Below, piece by piece: positions 17,135 through 25,818 of a stretch of 64,000 bases of DNA. A model generated the notes under the pieces. The model saw nothing but the letters and a program-made list of their open reading frames with translations. It was not told the origin of the DNA and made no database searches. Position 1 is the first letter of the stretch. Each line of letters opens with the position of its first letter. The stretch lies in the NCBI RefSeq assembly GCF_009930815.1, contig NZ_CP022222.1, forward strand, positions 1,716,501 through 1,780,500. Reading direction: 5' to 3'. The position numbers were made by a program, and so were the translations under genes. The DNA comes from Bradyrhizobium sp. CCBAU 051011 (lineage in GTDB: Bacteria > Pseudomonadota > Alphaproteobacteria > Rhizobiales > Xanthobacteraceae).

Positions 17135-18409
17135 ATGACGACAGTGCCGAAAGAACCCCATCACGTGGTAATCGTCGGCGCCGGTTTCGGCGGGCTGGAA
17201 GCAGCCTTTGGCCTTGCCGGGGCGCCGGTCAAGATCACGCTGATCGATCGCCGCAACCATCACCTGTTCCAGCCGCTGCTCTACCAGGTCGCGACCGCCT
17301 CGCTGGCGACGTCGGAAATCGCCTGGCCGATCCGTTACCTGCTGCGCCACCGTCCCGAAGTGACGACGCTGTTCGCCAATGTGAACGGCGTCGACGCCGT
17401 CGGAAAACGCGTGCTGCTCGAAGACGGCGATACCATTGCCTACGACACGCTGGTCCTCGCTACCGGCGCCCGTCACGCCTATTTCGGCCATGACGAGTGG
17501 GAGCCGTTCGCGCCCGGCCTGAAGACGCTGGAGGATGCCACGACGCTGCGACGGCGCATCCTCGTTGCCTTCGAGCGCGCCGAGCGCGAGACCGATCCGG
17601 CGCGGCGTGCCGCGCTGCTCACCTTCGTTATCATCGGCGCCGGCCCGACCGGCGTCGAGATGGCGGGCACCATCGCCGACCTCGCCAAGGACACGCTGCC
17701 GCCGGACTTTCGCAACATCGATACCCACAAGACCCGCGTTGTCCTGGTCGAGGCCGGCCCGCGCGTGCTCGCCGGCTTCCCCGAAGATCTCTCCGCCTAT
17801 GCGCAGCGCTCGCTGGAAGAGATCGGCGTCGAAGTGTTGCTGGGGCAGCCCGTTACCGAATGCGCCATCGATGGCGTCGTCTATGGCGGCAACAAGCTCG
17901 AGGCCAGAACCATCGTCTGGGCCGCCGGCGTGCGCGCCTCGCGCGCGGCCGAATGGCTGAACGCGCCCGCTGATCGCGCCTACCGCCTGAAGGTCGAGCC
18001 TGATCTGACCGTGCCCGGCCATCCCCACGTGTTTGCCATTGGCGACACCGTGACGATCGCAGGCCCCGACGGCAATCCCGTACCGGGCATTGCGCCGGCG
18101 GCCAAGCAGCAGGGGCGCTATGTGGCCGCGCTGATCAAGGCGCGCCTGAACGGCAGCACGATGCCGCCGTTCCGCTACAAGCACGCCGGCAGCCTGGCAC
18201 AGATCGGCAAGAAGAAGGCCGTGATCGACTTCGGCCGCATCAAGCTGCGCGGCAACCTCGCCTGGTGGATCTGGGGCATCGCCCACATCTACTTCCTGAT
18301 CGGCCTGCGCAACCGCCTCAGCGTGGCGCTGAGCTGGCTGTGGATCCACGCCCGCGACCAGCGCGCGGCGCGGCTGATCACGCAGGGGTCGAGCAAGGTC
18401 ACGGGATAG
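17135..18409 (+). CDS. ndh: Type II NADH:quinone oxidoreductase
   Basis: A protein of 424 residues. FAD-binding GAGFGGLEAA (near residue 15), the NAD-binding GAGPTGVEMAGTIADL (about 168-183), FAIGDT near the C-terminus and a terminal hydrophobic/amphipathic region (LAWWIWGIAHIYFLIGLRNR) are the marks of non-proton-pumping NDH-2. It passes electrons from NADH to the quinone pool at the membrane. The reading frame on the opposite strand (17087-18490) is a shadow. It ends six bases from the convergent esterase gene. Confidence 0.92.
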   Translation: MTTVPKEPHHVVIVGAGFGGLEAAFGLAGAPVKITLIDRRNHHLFQPLLYQVATASLATSEIAWPIRYLLRHRPEVTTLFANVNGVDAVGKRVLLEDGDTIAYDTLVLATGARHAYFGHDEWEPFAPGLKTLEDATTLRRRILVAFERAERETDPARRAALLTFVIIGAGPTGVEMAGTIADLAKDTLPPDFRNIDTHKTRVVLVEAGPRVLAGFPEDLSAYAQRSLEEIGVEVLLGQPVTECAIDGVVYGGNKLEARTIVWAAGVRASRAAEWLNAPADRAYRLKVEPDLTVPGHPHVFAIGDTVTIAGPDGNPVPGIAPAAKQQGRYVAALIKARLNGSTMPPFRYKHAGSLAQIGKKKAVIDFGRIKLRGNLAWWIWGIAHIYFLIGLRNRLSVALSWLWIHARDQRAARLITQGSSKVTG

Positions 18410-18414
18410 GTTTG

Positions 18415-20091
18415 TTACGGCGCGCAGGCAAAGCTGGCAGCGCTGTTCGTCGGCCCCGATTTGTAGTGCGGCCATGCCGGCCATTGGCACAAGGGCAGCG
18501 CGCGCGTCGTCTCGAACGCCGGCGCTTTGACCTTCTGCTCGATCACCTGGAGATCGCCGGGCGCCTTGCCGTTCTCGACCCAGTCGACCAGCACCGCCAG
18601 CATGTCGACATTGGCGGGTGCGCCCGAGCCGACGTGATCGACGCCGGGCGCGGTGTAGAGGCGGGCGAACTCTGCGGTCTTTTCCTTACCGAGCGTACGC
18701 TGCACGCTTTCGAAATAGCGGATTCCCGCATAGGGACTCTGGGCGTAGTCGGCCATGTTCTCCAGGATCACGAGCTTGCCGCCGCGCGCGGCAAAGCGGC
18801 TTAGATCCGGATTGGTCGAATCCATCAACCGCGACACAAGCAGCAGACGCTCCTTGTGATCCTCGGGCTTGTAGGTCGTGACGTCGAGCTTCGGGTCGCG
18901 CGCGAAGACATATCGTATGCCGCCCGCGCCATAGATCCAGGCGATGCCGTTCGTGGGCGCCGGCGGCTGCGCCGGGGCCGCCTTGCCGAGCCACCAGGAG
19001 ACCCAGCCGCCGGTCGGACCGAAGGCAGGCGTGTTTTCGCCCGAGACGCCCCAGCCCGGATAATCGTCAAGGCCGTTCTCCAGCGGGAATGAGAACTTGT
19101 AGGTCGAGTGAAGTGTCTTGATCGCGGCGATCTGCAGGTCGGTCAGGCAATGGTCGCCGTTTTGGGCCTCCGCACAGCGCAACGACTCCGGCTGGAATTT
19201 CGCCTTGCAGCCGACCGGATCCAGAACCAAAGAGTCCTCGACGCCGTCGGCCTTGTCGCAAGCAGCAAGCACCGCCTTCGCCACCAGTTCGACCTGCGCC
19301 GGGCGAATCCAGCCCTCGCCCATGGTGGCGAGGCCCGACCGCGTTCCGGCATGCTGCAACCCGACCCAGTTGATGACGGGCACGCGGGCAAAAATGCCGT
19401 CGAAATCCTCAGGATAGCGCTGCGCCATCGTCAGCGCCTCGCGTCCGCCTTCCGACGATCCCATGAAGTAGAGTTTTGTTGGCGGATTGCCGTAAGCGCG
19501 CACCATCAGCGCGACGGCGGCATCGCGCACCCGCTTGTAGGAGCGATGGGCGAAATTCTCGAACGCTTCGTCGTTGAGCGCGAATAATTGCGGCGGCTCG
19601 CCCGGCTTGGTCTCATGGCCGGAATCCGTACCATAGGTGACGAAGCCGCGCGCCAGCGGCGATGGCGCGCCGAACGGAAAGGCCGGCGGCAAGGCGAGCC
19701 CGGTAATCAGCACGCCGTTGAAGCCGCCGCCGCCATATTGCAGCGAGCGGCCGTTCCACTCGACCGGGAGATTGACCTGGAATTTGATCGGCGGCGCATT
19801 GGGATCTGATGGCGCGATCTGGCCGAGCACCTTGCAGAATTCCGGATTCGCTGGCGTGACGCGCGCCGCCGGGGTTGGCCCTCGTTCGGCGACGGCGAGT
19901 GGCGTGGGCGCGACGATCGTGGCGGAATCGATCCGGACGGCATTGTCGATCGGTTTGATCAGGTCGCCACAGGTTGCGGCGGGATCGCCGGTCATTTTTG
20001 CGGCCATCGCATCTGCGCTAACGAGCGAGGTCGCAGCGACAAGGCACGCCAGCGGCGCCCACGCGCGCGCATCGAACTTGGGACGTTGCAT
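18415..20091 (-). CDS. Tannase/feruloyl esterase family protein, secreted
   Basis: A protein of 558 residues with an N-terminal signal peptide (cleavage probably after ADAMA, about residue 30). The nucleophile motif is GSSEGG with Ser213, and the histidine is in GVDHVGSG near residue 505. The family normally has GCSxGG and His-Cys, with a disulphide joining the two cysteines beside the catalytic residues; here both are replaced (Ser212 and Val). It probably hydrolyses aromatic esters such as feruloyl or galloyl esters in the periplasm, feeding the neighbouring binding proteins and CoA ligase. The exact ester is unknown. Confidence 0.82.
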   Translation of the reverse strand: MQRPKFDARAWAPLACLVAATSLVSADAMAAKMTGDPAATCGDLIKPIDNAVRIDSATIVAPTPLAVAERGPTPAARVTPANPEFCKVLGQIAPSDPNAPPIKFQVNLPVEWNGRSLQYGGGGFNGVLITGLALPPAFPFGAPSPLARGFVTYGTDSGHETKPGEPPQLFALNDEAFENFAHRSYKRVRDAAVALMVRAYGNPPTKLYFMGSSEGGREALTMAQRYPEDFDGIFARVPVINWVGLQHAGTRSGLATMGEGWIRPAQVELVAKAVLAACDKADGVEDSLVLDPVGCKAKFQPESLRCAEAQNGDHCLTDLQIAAIKTLHSTYKFSFPLENGLDDYPGWGVSGENTPAFGPTGGWVSWWLGKAAPAQPPAPTNGIAWIYGAGGIRYVFARDPKLDVTTYKPEDHKERLLLVSRLMDSTNPDLSRFAARGGKLVILENMADYAQSPYAGIRYFESVQRTLGKEKTAEFARLYTAPGVDHVGSGAPANVDMLAVLVDWVENGKAPGDLQVIEQKVKAPAFETTRALPLCQWPAWPHYKSGPTNSAASFACAP

Positions 20092-20235
20092 TATTTCCCC
20101 CCACCCTACCGTCTTGCAGCCGCATTTTCCGGGCCGTCGGGCTTACAATGGTTCGCGCGGCGCCGACGTCAATCAAAATAAGAACGAGCGGTGTCGGCAT
20201 TTGATATCCGTTATGCGGCGCCCCCCCCCACCCCG

Positions 20236-20267
20236 GCCCTCCCCCGCATGCGCGAGAGAGGGAGGGC
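20236..20267. repeat. Hairpin next to a poly-C run downstream of a binding-protein gene
   Basis: GCCCTCCCCCGCATGCGCGA is followed by GAGAGGGAGGGC, giving an inverted repeat. It resembles one end of the CCCTCTCCCCG repeat family. A run of nine to ten C lies directly before it (about 20220-20229). It ends ten bases after the stop of the minus-strand binding protein and might act as a terminator, but has no T tract. Confidence 0.45.
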
Positions 20268-20277
20268 AGCGGAGCGT

Positions 20278-21492
20278 TCACTTCACCAAGGAGCAGCCAC
20301 CTTCGGCGAGCGGTCGGAAGGCCTGGTCGGCGGGAATGGTCGAGACCAGCTTGTAGTAGTCGTAGGGATATTTCGACTCTTCGGGCTTCTTCACCTCGAA
20401 CAGGTACATCGGGTGAATGACGCGGCCGTCCTGGCGGATGGTGACATCGCCGAACAGCTTGTCCTTGCCCTTGAACTTCTTCATCTGCGGCACCGCGTCC
20501 TTGGCGTGATCGCTGCCGGTGGCCGCCACCGCATTGAGATAGGCCAACGTCGAGGCATAGACGCCGGCCTGGTTGCCGCTCGGCATCTTGCCGTTCACGC
20601 CCGGCCGCGCCGCAAAGCGCTTTGCAAACGCGCGGGTGTCGTCGTCCGTGTCCCAGTAGAACGCCTCGAACAATTGCAGGCCCTGCCCCACTTTCAGCCC
20701 CATGCCGTGGACGTCGTTTATGAAGAGCAGGAAGGCCACCATGGTCTGCCCGCTCTGCTGGAGACCGAACTCGGCGGCCTGCTTCACGGCATTGACGGTG
20801 TCGCCACCGGCATTGGCAAGCCCGATCACCTTGGCCTTGGAATTCTGCGCCTGCAGCAACAGCGAGGCGAAGTCCGCCGTGTTGAGCGGGTGCTTGGCCG
20901 AGCCCAGCACCTTGCCGCCGTGCTTCTCGATGTAATTGGTGGCTTCGGCCTCGATGCCCTGGCCGAGGGCAAAATTCACCGTGATGAAGTACCATTCCTT
21001 GCCACCGCGCGCCATCATCGCCGCCGCGGTGGAGTTGCCGGTGGCCCAGGCGTCGTTGACCCACTGGATGGTGTTGGGCGAGCAGGCCTTGCCGGTCAGG
21101 TCGGAGCTCGCGGTCGATGACGCGAGAAACGTCATGCGGCTGTCGCGCAAGAGCGAATTGATGGTGAGGCCGACCGCCGAGTTCGGCACATCGACCACGG
21201 CATCGACGCCGTCGACGTCAAGCCATTTGCGTACGATGGCGGAGCCGACGTCGGCCTTGTTCTGGTGGTCGGCGTAGACGATTTCGACCTTGATGCCCTT
21301 GCCGCCGCCATTGAAATCTTCCGCCGCCATGCGCGCGGCTTCCACCGAGCCCATGCCGTTGGTGTCCTGGAAGATGCCCGAAATGTCGTTGAGCACGCCG
21401 ACACGCACGACGTTGTCGGAAATTTCCGCGCGTGCCGTCGGCGCAAGCGCGCAAGACAAGGCAAGCGCCAGACCGAACCTGAAAGCCCTCAT
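20278..21492 (-). CDS. Liv-type periplasmic binding protein, probably for an aromatic acid (orphan)
   Basis: A protein of 404 residues. After a signal peptide (MRAFRFGLALALSCALAPTARA), VRVGVLNDISGIFQDTNGMG and AARMAAEDFNGG place it in the type I binding-protein family that includes the p-coumarate/aromatic-acid binding proteins of Rhodopseudomonas. It is encoded 88 bases after a ferredoxin gene on the same strand. No permease or ATPase genes adjoin it, so it may use the Liv transporter at 10-13 kb or one elsewhere. The frame continues upstream to 22035, but that part is a shadow. Confidence 0.85.
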   Translation of the reverse strand: MRAFRFGLALALSCALAPTARAEISDNVVRVGVLNDISGIFQDTNGMGSVEAARMAAEDFNGGGKGIKVEIVYADHQNKADVGSAIVRKWLDVDGVDAVVDVPNSAVGLTINSLLRDSRMTFLASSTASSDLTGKACSPNTIQWVNDAWATGNSTAAAMMARGGKEWYFITVNFALGQGIEAEATNYIEKHGGKVLGSAKHPLNTADFASLLLQAQNSKAKVIGLANAGGDTVNAVKQAAEFGLQQSGQTMVAFLLFINDVHGMGLKVGQGLQLFEAFYWDTDDDTRAFAKRFAARPGVNGKMPSGNQAGVYASTLAYLNAVAATGSDHAKDAVPQMKKFKGKDKLFGDVTIRQDGRVIHPMYLFEVKKPEESKYPYDYYKLVSTIPADQAFRPLAEGGCSLVK

Positions 21493-21580
21493 CGTTCTCT
21501 CCCTCTGTATCTGATCTCTGATGTTCCCGAACTTCGCCGGGTTCAAAATTCGATGCAGGCGGTGGCGGCCGGTCACGCCA

Positions 21581-21865
21581 TCACGTCTGGCGGTCCGGCA
21601 GGCGCAGCAGCAGGCCGTCAAGGTCCGCAGCAAACTTGATCTGGCAGGACAGGCGGCTGTTGGCCCGCCGTTCGGCGGCGGCGCCGTCGAGCAGCGCGTC
21701 CTCGTCGACATAGACATGGCAGGTGGCGCACATGGCATTGCCGCCGCATTCGGCCAGAATTCCACTGACGTCCTGGCGCGTCGCGGCCTGTATGGCGCTT
21801 TCGCCATCGCTGGCCTCGATGCGTTGCGCGCGGCCGTCTGGGTGAACAAACGTGATGCTGGGCAT
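21581..21865 (-). CDS. [2Fe-2S] ferredoxin, palustrisredoxin-like, with a short loop
   Basis: A protein of 94 residues. Cluster ligands are C40, C46, C49 and C74 (ECGGNAMCATCHVYV and SRLSCQI), the adrenodoxin/putidaredoxin type. The gap between the third and fourth cysteine is 24 residues, whereas putidaredoxin has 37, so about 12 residues, including the usual LP-containing loop after CHVYV, are absent. The reading frame is intact. It lies ten bases after the P450 gene, as palustrisredoxin lies beside CYP199A2, and should carry electrons to it. No ferredoxin reductase gene is present in the window. Confidence 0.88.
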   Translation of the reverse strand: MPSITFVHPDGRAQRIEASDGESAIQAATRQDVSGILAECGGNAMCATCHVYVDEDALLDGAAAERRANSRLSCQIKFAADLDGLLLRLPDRQT

Positions 21866-21875
21866 GGGCGGTCCG

Positions 21876-23111
21876 TCAGGCCGGAGAAATCGTGATCGGG
21901 AGACTTTCGAGGCCGCGCAGCGTGTTGTTGTAGCGGCGCTTCACCGGCCCTGATATCTCGATCTTTCCAACCTTGCGGGCAATCGCCGCCAGCATCACCT
22001 CGCCTTCGAGGCGCGCGACAAGCTGGCCGACGCACATGTGAATGCCGGAGCCAAATCCGACATGGCCCGAAGTGCGGCGGGTGATGTCGTAACGGTCAGG
22101 GTTTTCCCAGCGCCGCGGATCGCGGTTGGCGGCGCCGAGGAACATCAGGACCTTCTCCCCTTCCCCGATGCGCTGGCCCGATAGTTCGACCTCCCGCGTC
22201 GTGGTGCGGAAGAAGGTCTGCACCGGGCTTTCGAAGCGGATTGCCTCCTCGAAGGCGTTGCGCGCCAGCGTCGGATCGCTGCGCAGCTTTGCCAGTTGAT
22301 CGGGAAAGCGCGCCAGGCAATAAACGGCGGCGCCAATACCGTAGACGGTGGTATCGAGTCCCGCCGACAACAGCGAGCGCACCAATAAAGGCGCTTCCTC
22401 ATGGGTGATGTCACCGGCATCGGCGCGGGCGTGAATGCAGGCGCCGAAGCCGCCGGGGGCGAGGTTTTCGCGCTGGCATTGTTCGGCGACATAGGCCTGA
22501 TGCGGCGCCGAGCGCTCGATTGCTTCCTGACGCAGCTGGTTGGGCGGCCCGAAGGCGTTGAACACGAGGCTCGCATAGGGCAGCAGGTTCTCCCGCCCCT
22601 CCTGCTTTAGTCCCAACGCGTCGGGGAAAACCGACAATGGATAGGCCTCCGCAAGATCAGTGATCGCATCAAAGGTGCCGCGCGCCAGCAATTCGTCGGC
22701 CTTGGCTTCGGCCAGCGCGGTGAAATGGCTGCGCAGCGGCTTCATCGCGGTCGCCGACAGGACCTGGTTCAGCACGGCGCGGGTACGCGTATGCGCCGGG
22801 GGATCCGCCTCGAGAATGATGCTTTGCGGACGCCAGGCCTTTTCCTTGGCGAAATCGCTGAGGCCCACGCCACGGCTGGAACAGAAGGTCATGGGATCGT
22901 TGAGGACGGCGTGCACTTCCGCGTAGCGCGCCACGCCATAGACGCCCCATTTGTCGAGCCACACCACCGGCCCGGCCTCACGCAGCGCTTCGTGGATCGG
23001 GTGTGGATCCTCGAAGAACTCGGTCGAAAACGGGTCCACGTCGAGATGGGGCACGCCGGCCGGCGCACCACGTTCCGGGGTGACAGATCCGGTCCGGGAG
23101 GTCGCGCTCAT
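21876..23111 (-). CDS. Cytochrome P450 of the CYP199A family (para-substituted benzoate monooxygenase)
   Basis: A protein of 411 residues, matching the length of CYP199A2 (412). The haem ligand is Cys360 in FGSGIHMCVGQLVA, the ExxR is Glu289-Arg292 and the oxygen-binding AGLDTT is at 250-255. Residues that hold the substrate carboxylate in CYP199A4 (Arg92, Ser95, Arg243, Ser244 as I recall) fall, with a shift of two, on Arg94, Ser97, Arg245 and Ser246 here. It should O-demethylate or hydroxylate 4-methoxybenzoate-like acids. I start it at 23111 because AGGAG lies eight bases upstream; 23126 is an alternative. Divergent from a MarR gene. Confidence 0.9.
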   Translation of the reverse strand: MSATSRTGSVTPERGAPAGVPHLDVDPFSTEFFEDPHPIHEALREAGPVVWLDKWGVYGVARYAEVHAVLNDPMTFCSSRGVGLSDFAKEKAWRPQSIILEADPPAHTRTRAVLNQVLSATAMKPLRSHFTALAEAKADELLARGTFDAITDLAEAYPLSVFPDALGLKQEGRENLLPYASLVFNAFGPPNQLRQEAIERSAPHQAYVAEQCQRENLAPGGFGACIHARADAGDITHEEAPLLVRSLLSAGLDTTVYGIGAAVYCLARFPDQLAKLRSDPTLARNAFEEAIRFESPVQTFFRTTTREVELSGQRIGEGEKVLMFLGAANRDPRRWENPDRYDITRRTSGHVGFGSGIHMCVGQLVARLEGEVMLAAIARKVGKIEISGPVKRRYNNTLRGLESLPITISPA

Positions 23112-23120
23112 GTGGGTCTC

Positions 23121-23139
23121 CTGCATAATGTTCTTGCAG
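23121..23139. promoter_or_regulatory. Inverted repeat between CYP199A and its divergent MarR gene
   Basis: CTGCA and TGCAG flank nine bases in a divergent gap of only 47 bases, so it probably overlaps both promoters. It is a candidate operator for the adjacent MarR regulator; the arms are short, so confidence is modest. Confidence 0.35.
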
Positions 23140-23158
23140 AGCGGTATGCGCTGTCTCT

Positions 23159-23722
23159 ATGTCTGGAACGCTGAAGCGGCTTCGGAAGAGCATGAGCAGA
23201 AACAGACAGGCGCGCGTCCCTCGCGCGGGCGCGGCAAGCAGGAGCGGACGGGCCGAACAGGTGCTCGACCTCGACCGCTACGTTCCGGCGCTCATCACCT
23301 TCATTGCCAACAAATTGTCGCGCAGTGCGACCGTCGTCTATCAGAAGCGCTTTGGGGTCAACGTCACGGAATGGCGGATCCTGTCGCTGCTGGCGATCGA
23401 GCCAGAAATTTCGGCGGCGCGGATCTGCCATGTGATCGGCTTCGACAAGGGGCCGGTCAGCCGGACCCTGGCCGGCATGGAGGAGCGTGGGCTGGTCAGC
23501 ATCCGGGCCGACCGGGAGGACGGGCGCACCCATTCGATCTCGCTGACCGCGAAGGGATATACCACCCACGATCAAGTCATCGCAGTCGCGCTCGAACGTG
23601 AGCGCCGCCTGCTTTCCTGCTTGAGCAAACCGGAGCGCGAGACCCTGATCGCGCTGCTGCTGCGGGTGCACGGCAATCTCGACGCCGTGAAAGGCGCCGG
23701 CGAAGTCGATACGCGGAGCTGA
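23159..23722 (+). CDS. MarR family transcriptional regulator, probably controls CYP199A
   Basis: A protein of 187 residues (176 if started at MSRNRQARVP, 23192). The winged helix is TEWRILSLLAIEPEISAARICHVIGFDKG to ADREDGRTHSISLT, with the wing residues DREDGR. A basic N-terminal tail of about 40 residues precedes the MarR core. Divergent transcription from the P450 gene suggests it represses that gene and responds to an aromatic acid or its product. Confidence 0.85.
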   Translation: MSGTLKRLRKSMSRNRQARVPRAGAASRSGRAEQVLDLDRYVPALITFIANKLSRSATVVYQKRFGVNVTEWRILSLLAIEPEISAARICHVIGFDKGPVSRTLAGMEERGLVSIRADREDGRTHSISLTAKGYTTHDQVIAVALERERRLLSCLSKPERETLIALLLRVHGNLDAVKGAGEVDTRS

Positions 23723-23881
23723 ACGGCGCGTATTAGCCACGCCGCGACCACCCCACTGCATACGCGACATCGCATTGCGTCGAGACGATCCGACACGCCC
23801 GAACATCCGTTTCTCCCTGTGCGGCCCGGCACTCTGTGCTCTGCGGTCGGCCGCATTGTGAAAACACGGTCGCACAAATTA

Positions 23882-23954
23882 GTTGCCTTGGCAACATATA
23901 CGACAAGCCTCGACGGTCGATTTTTAGGCGGCGGCCGGTTCCTGCCGGCCGCCG
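23882..23954. other. Two hairpins in the convergent gap between MarR and binding-protein genes
   Basis: GTTGCC TT GGCAAC lies at 23882-23895. CGGCGGCCGG and CCGGCCGCCG (23929-23938, 23945-23954) form a perfect ten-pair stem with a six-base loop, ten bases beyond the minus-strand stop. The large stem is probably a terminator for the binding-protein gene, although there is no U tract after it. No gene is seen in 23723-23963. Confidence 0.45.
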
Positions 23955-23963
23955 TCGGTCAGA

Positions 23964-25175
23964 TCATCTCTTGACCAGCGGGCAGTTGCCTTCGCTCTCA
24001 GGCCGAAACGCTTGATCGCCGGGAATGGTTGCAACGACCTTCAAGAGATCCCACTTCGACGTGGACTCGTCGGGCTTCTTCACCTCGAGCAGAAACAGCG
24101 GATGGATCTTGCGTCCATCAGCGCGGATGGTTCCCTTGCCGAACAGCGGGTCGTCGGTCGGCATTGCCTTCATTGCCGCAACCACCGCCTTGCCATCCAC
24201 GGCGCCGCCGGCCTTGTCGACGGCTTTCAGGTAATGCAGCACGGATGCGTAGACGCCGGCCTGCATGTCGTTCGGATGATTCTTCTGCGGATGACGTTCG
24301 GCGAAGCGCTTGGCAAAGGCGCGCGTGCCGTCGTTCAAATCCCAGTAGAACGGATTCATGATCTGCGCGCCCTGCGCGGCCTTCAGCCCGAGCGCGGGAA
24401 TGCCGTTCATGCCGAGGATCAGGCCGACCAGCCGCTGTTTCTGCGTCAGCCCGAACTCCGCCGCCTGCTTGATCGAAGTGATGGTGTCGTCGCCGGCATT
24501 CGCCACACCAACGATATCGGCGCCCGAGGCCTGCGCCTGCAGCAGGAACGAGGCGTAATCGGCGGTGCCGAGCGGATGGCGCACGGCGCCGAGAACTTCG
24601 CCGCCGGATGCCTTGACGCCTTCCATGGCCTGCTTTTCCAGATCATGGCCGAAGGCGTAATCGGCGGTCAGGAAGAACCATTTCTTGCCGCCCTGGGCTA
24701 CCACGGCTTTGCCGAGGCCGCGGCCATAGGCGTAGGTATCGTAGGTCCAGTGCACGGTATTCGGCGTGCACTTCTCGCCGGTGAGCAGCGCGGTGCCGGC
24801 GCCGGAGCCGATGAAGACCTTGTTCTTCTGCTCGCTCATGGCGGCGACCGCCAGCGCAATCGCCGAGTTCGGCAGGTCGAAGATGGCGTCGATGCTCTCG
24901 GTGTCGTACCAGCGCCGCGCGATGCCGACGCCGACGTCGGTCTTGTTCTGGTGATCGGCGGTAATGACGTCGACCGGCTTGCCGGCAGCCTTGCCGCCAT
25001 AGTCCTCCACCGCCATCTGCGCGGCGATTACCGAGCCTATGCCCTGATAGGTCGAGAACACGCCCGACTGGTCGTTGAGCACGCCGATGCGGACGCGTTC
25101 CTGGCCGTGTGCCGGACTGACGAGCAGTGCGCCGAGCGCGGCAACGAATATCCCTTCGCGAAAAAACTGTCGCAT
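23964..25175 (-). CDS. Liv-type periplasmic binding protein, probably for an aromatic acid (orphan)
   Basis: A protein of 403 residues, related to the one at 20278-21492: RVRIGVLNDQSGVFSTYQGIG, AAQMAVEDYGG and the shared C-terminal pattern IHPLFLLEVKKPDEST. A signal peptide ends near SPAHG. It has no adjoining permease or ATPase genes. It is divergent from a MarR gene with a strong palindrome between them, so its expression is probably induced by its ligand. Neighbouring genes suggest a hydroxycinnamate or methoxybenzoate. Confidence 0.85.
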   Translation of the reverse strand: MRQFFREGIFVAALGALLVSPAHGQERVRIGVLNDQSGVFSTYQGIGSVIAAQMAVEDYGGKAAGKPVDVITADHQNKTDVGVGIARRWYDTESIDAIFDLPNSAIALAVAAMSEQKNKVFIGSGAGTALLTGEKCTPNTVHWTYDTYAYGRGLGKAVVAQGGKKWFFLTADYAFGHDLEKQAMEGVKASGGEVLGAVRHPLGTADYASFLLQAQASGADIVGVANAGDDTITSIKQAAEFGLTQKQRLVGLILGMNGIPALGLKAAQGAQIMNPFYWDLNDGTRAFAKRFAERHPQKNHPNDMQAGVYASVLHYLKAVDKAGGAVDGKAVVAAMKAMPTDDPLFGKGTIRADGRKIHPLFLLEVKKPDESTSKWDLLKVVATIPGDQAFRPESEGNCPLVKR

Positions 25176-25223
25176 GCATTCCCTCCTGTGCGGAAAAGGC
25201 GGCCTTCGCGACCACTTCTAAAT

Positions 25224-25242
25224 TGCTTATAACTTATAAGCA
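25224..25242. promoter_or_regulatory. MarR-type operator: near-perfect palindrome TGCTTATAACTTATAAGCA
   Basis: Nine-base arms with one central base, 49 bp upstream of the binding-protein start and 46 bp upstream of the MarR start. AT-rich palindromes of this size in such divergent gaps are typical MarR sites. The regulator at 25288 is the likely ligand-responsive repressor for both genes. Confidence 0.7.
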
Positions 25243-25287
25243 TTTTGAGGATTGTCAATTCACGTAATGCCGTGCGAGCTATTGCCT

Positions 25288-25803
25288 ATGGCGAGAATCG
25301 GAAGAGTTTCGACGCGCAAGACCAACGGGGGAGCCAGGCCGGCTGAACCGGACCCGGGGCGCGAACTCGATCTGACCGCGCTGCAGCGCACCCCCGGTTT
25401 CATGATCCGTATTCTGCAGTTGCAGAATTTCGAGGCGTTTTACCCCTATTTCGAATCGCTAAAGCTTTCGCCGCTCGAATACGCCATTCTCGTCGCCGTC
25501 CGCGACAACAAGACGGTGACGCAGAGCGAGCTTGCCGCCGTGCTGAAAATGCAATTGCCCAACCTCGTGAAGATCCTGTCGCGGATGGAGGAGACCGGAG
25601 TTCTCAAGCGCAAGCGGTCGGCGCGGGACCGGCGGGCGGTCGAGCTCAGCCTCAGCGCGGCGGGCGAGCGGCGCGCCGACGAAGCCAGCCGGCTCGGCGA
25701 GAGTTTTAACGCGCAGACGCTTTCCGCGCTCAGCAAATCAGAACAATCCGCCTTTCTCCAGATGCTGGTGCGGCTGGTGGACGCGCACAAGAACGGGTTT
25801 TGA
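25288..25803 (+). CDS. MarR family transcriptional regulator
   Basis: A protein of 171 residues from MARIGRVSTRK; longer in-frame starts exist at 25252 and 25267. The DNA-binding core is LEYAILVAVRDNKTVTQSELAAVLKMQLPNLVKILSRME, with wing KRSARDRRAVELSLS. It ends 15 bases before the convergent CoA ligase gene. Its best target is the divergent binding-protein gene, through the palindrome at 25224-25242. Confidence 0.83.
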   Translation: MARIGRVSTRKTNGGARPAEPDPGRELDLTALQRTPGFMIRILQLQNFEAFYPYFESLKLSPLEYAILVAVRDNKTVTQSELAAVLKMQLPNLVKILSRMEETGVLKRKRSARDRRAVELSLSAAGERRADEASRLGESFNAQTLSALSKSEQSAFLQMLVRLVDAHKNGF

Positions 25804-25818
25804 GGGCTCGAACTCATC

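Noticed and set aside
17087..18490. 467-residue open frame antisense to ndh
   Set aside because: GC-rich codon usage leaves the antisense frame open; composition is Arg/Gly/His/Gln-rich with no domain, and the plus strand has an intact NDH-2.
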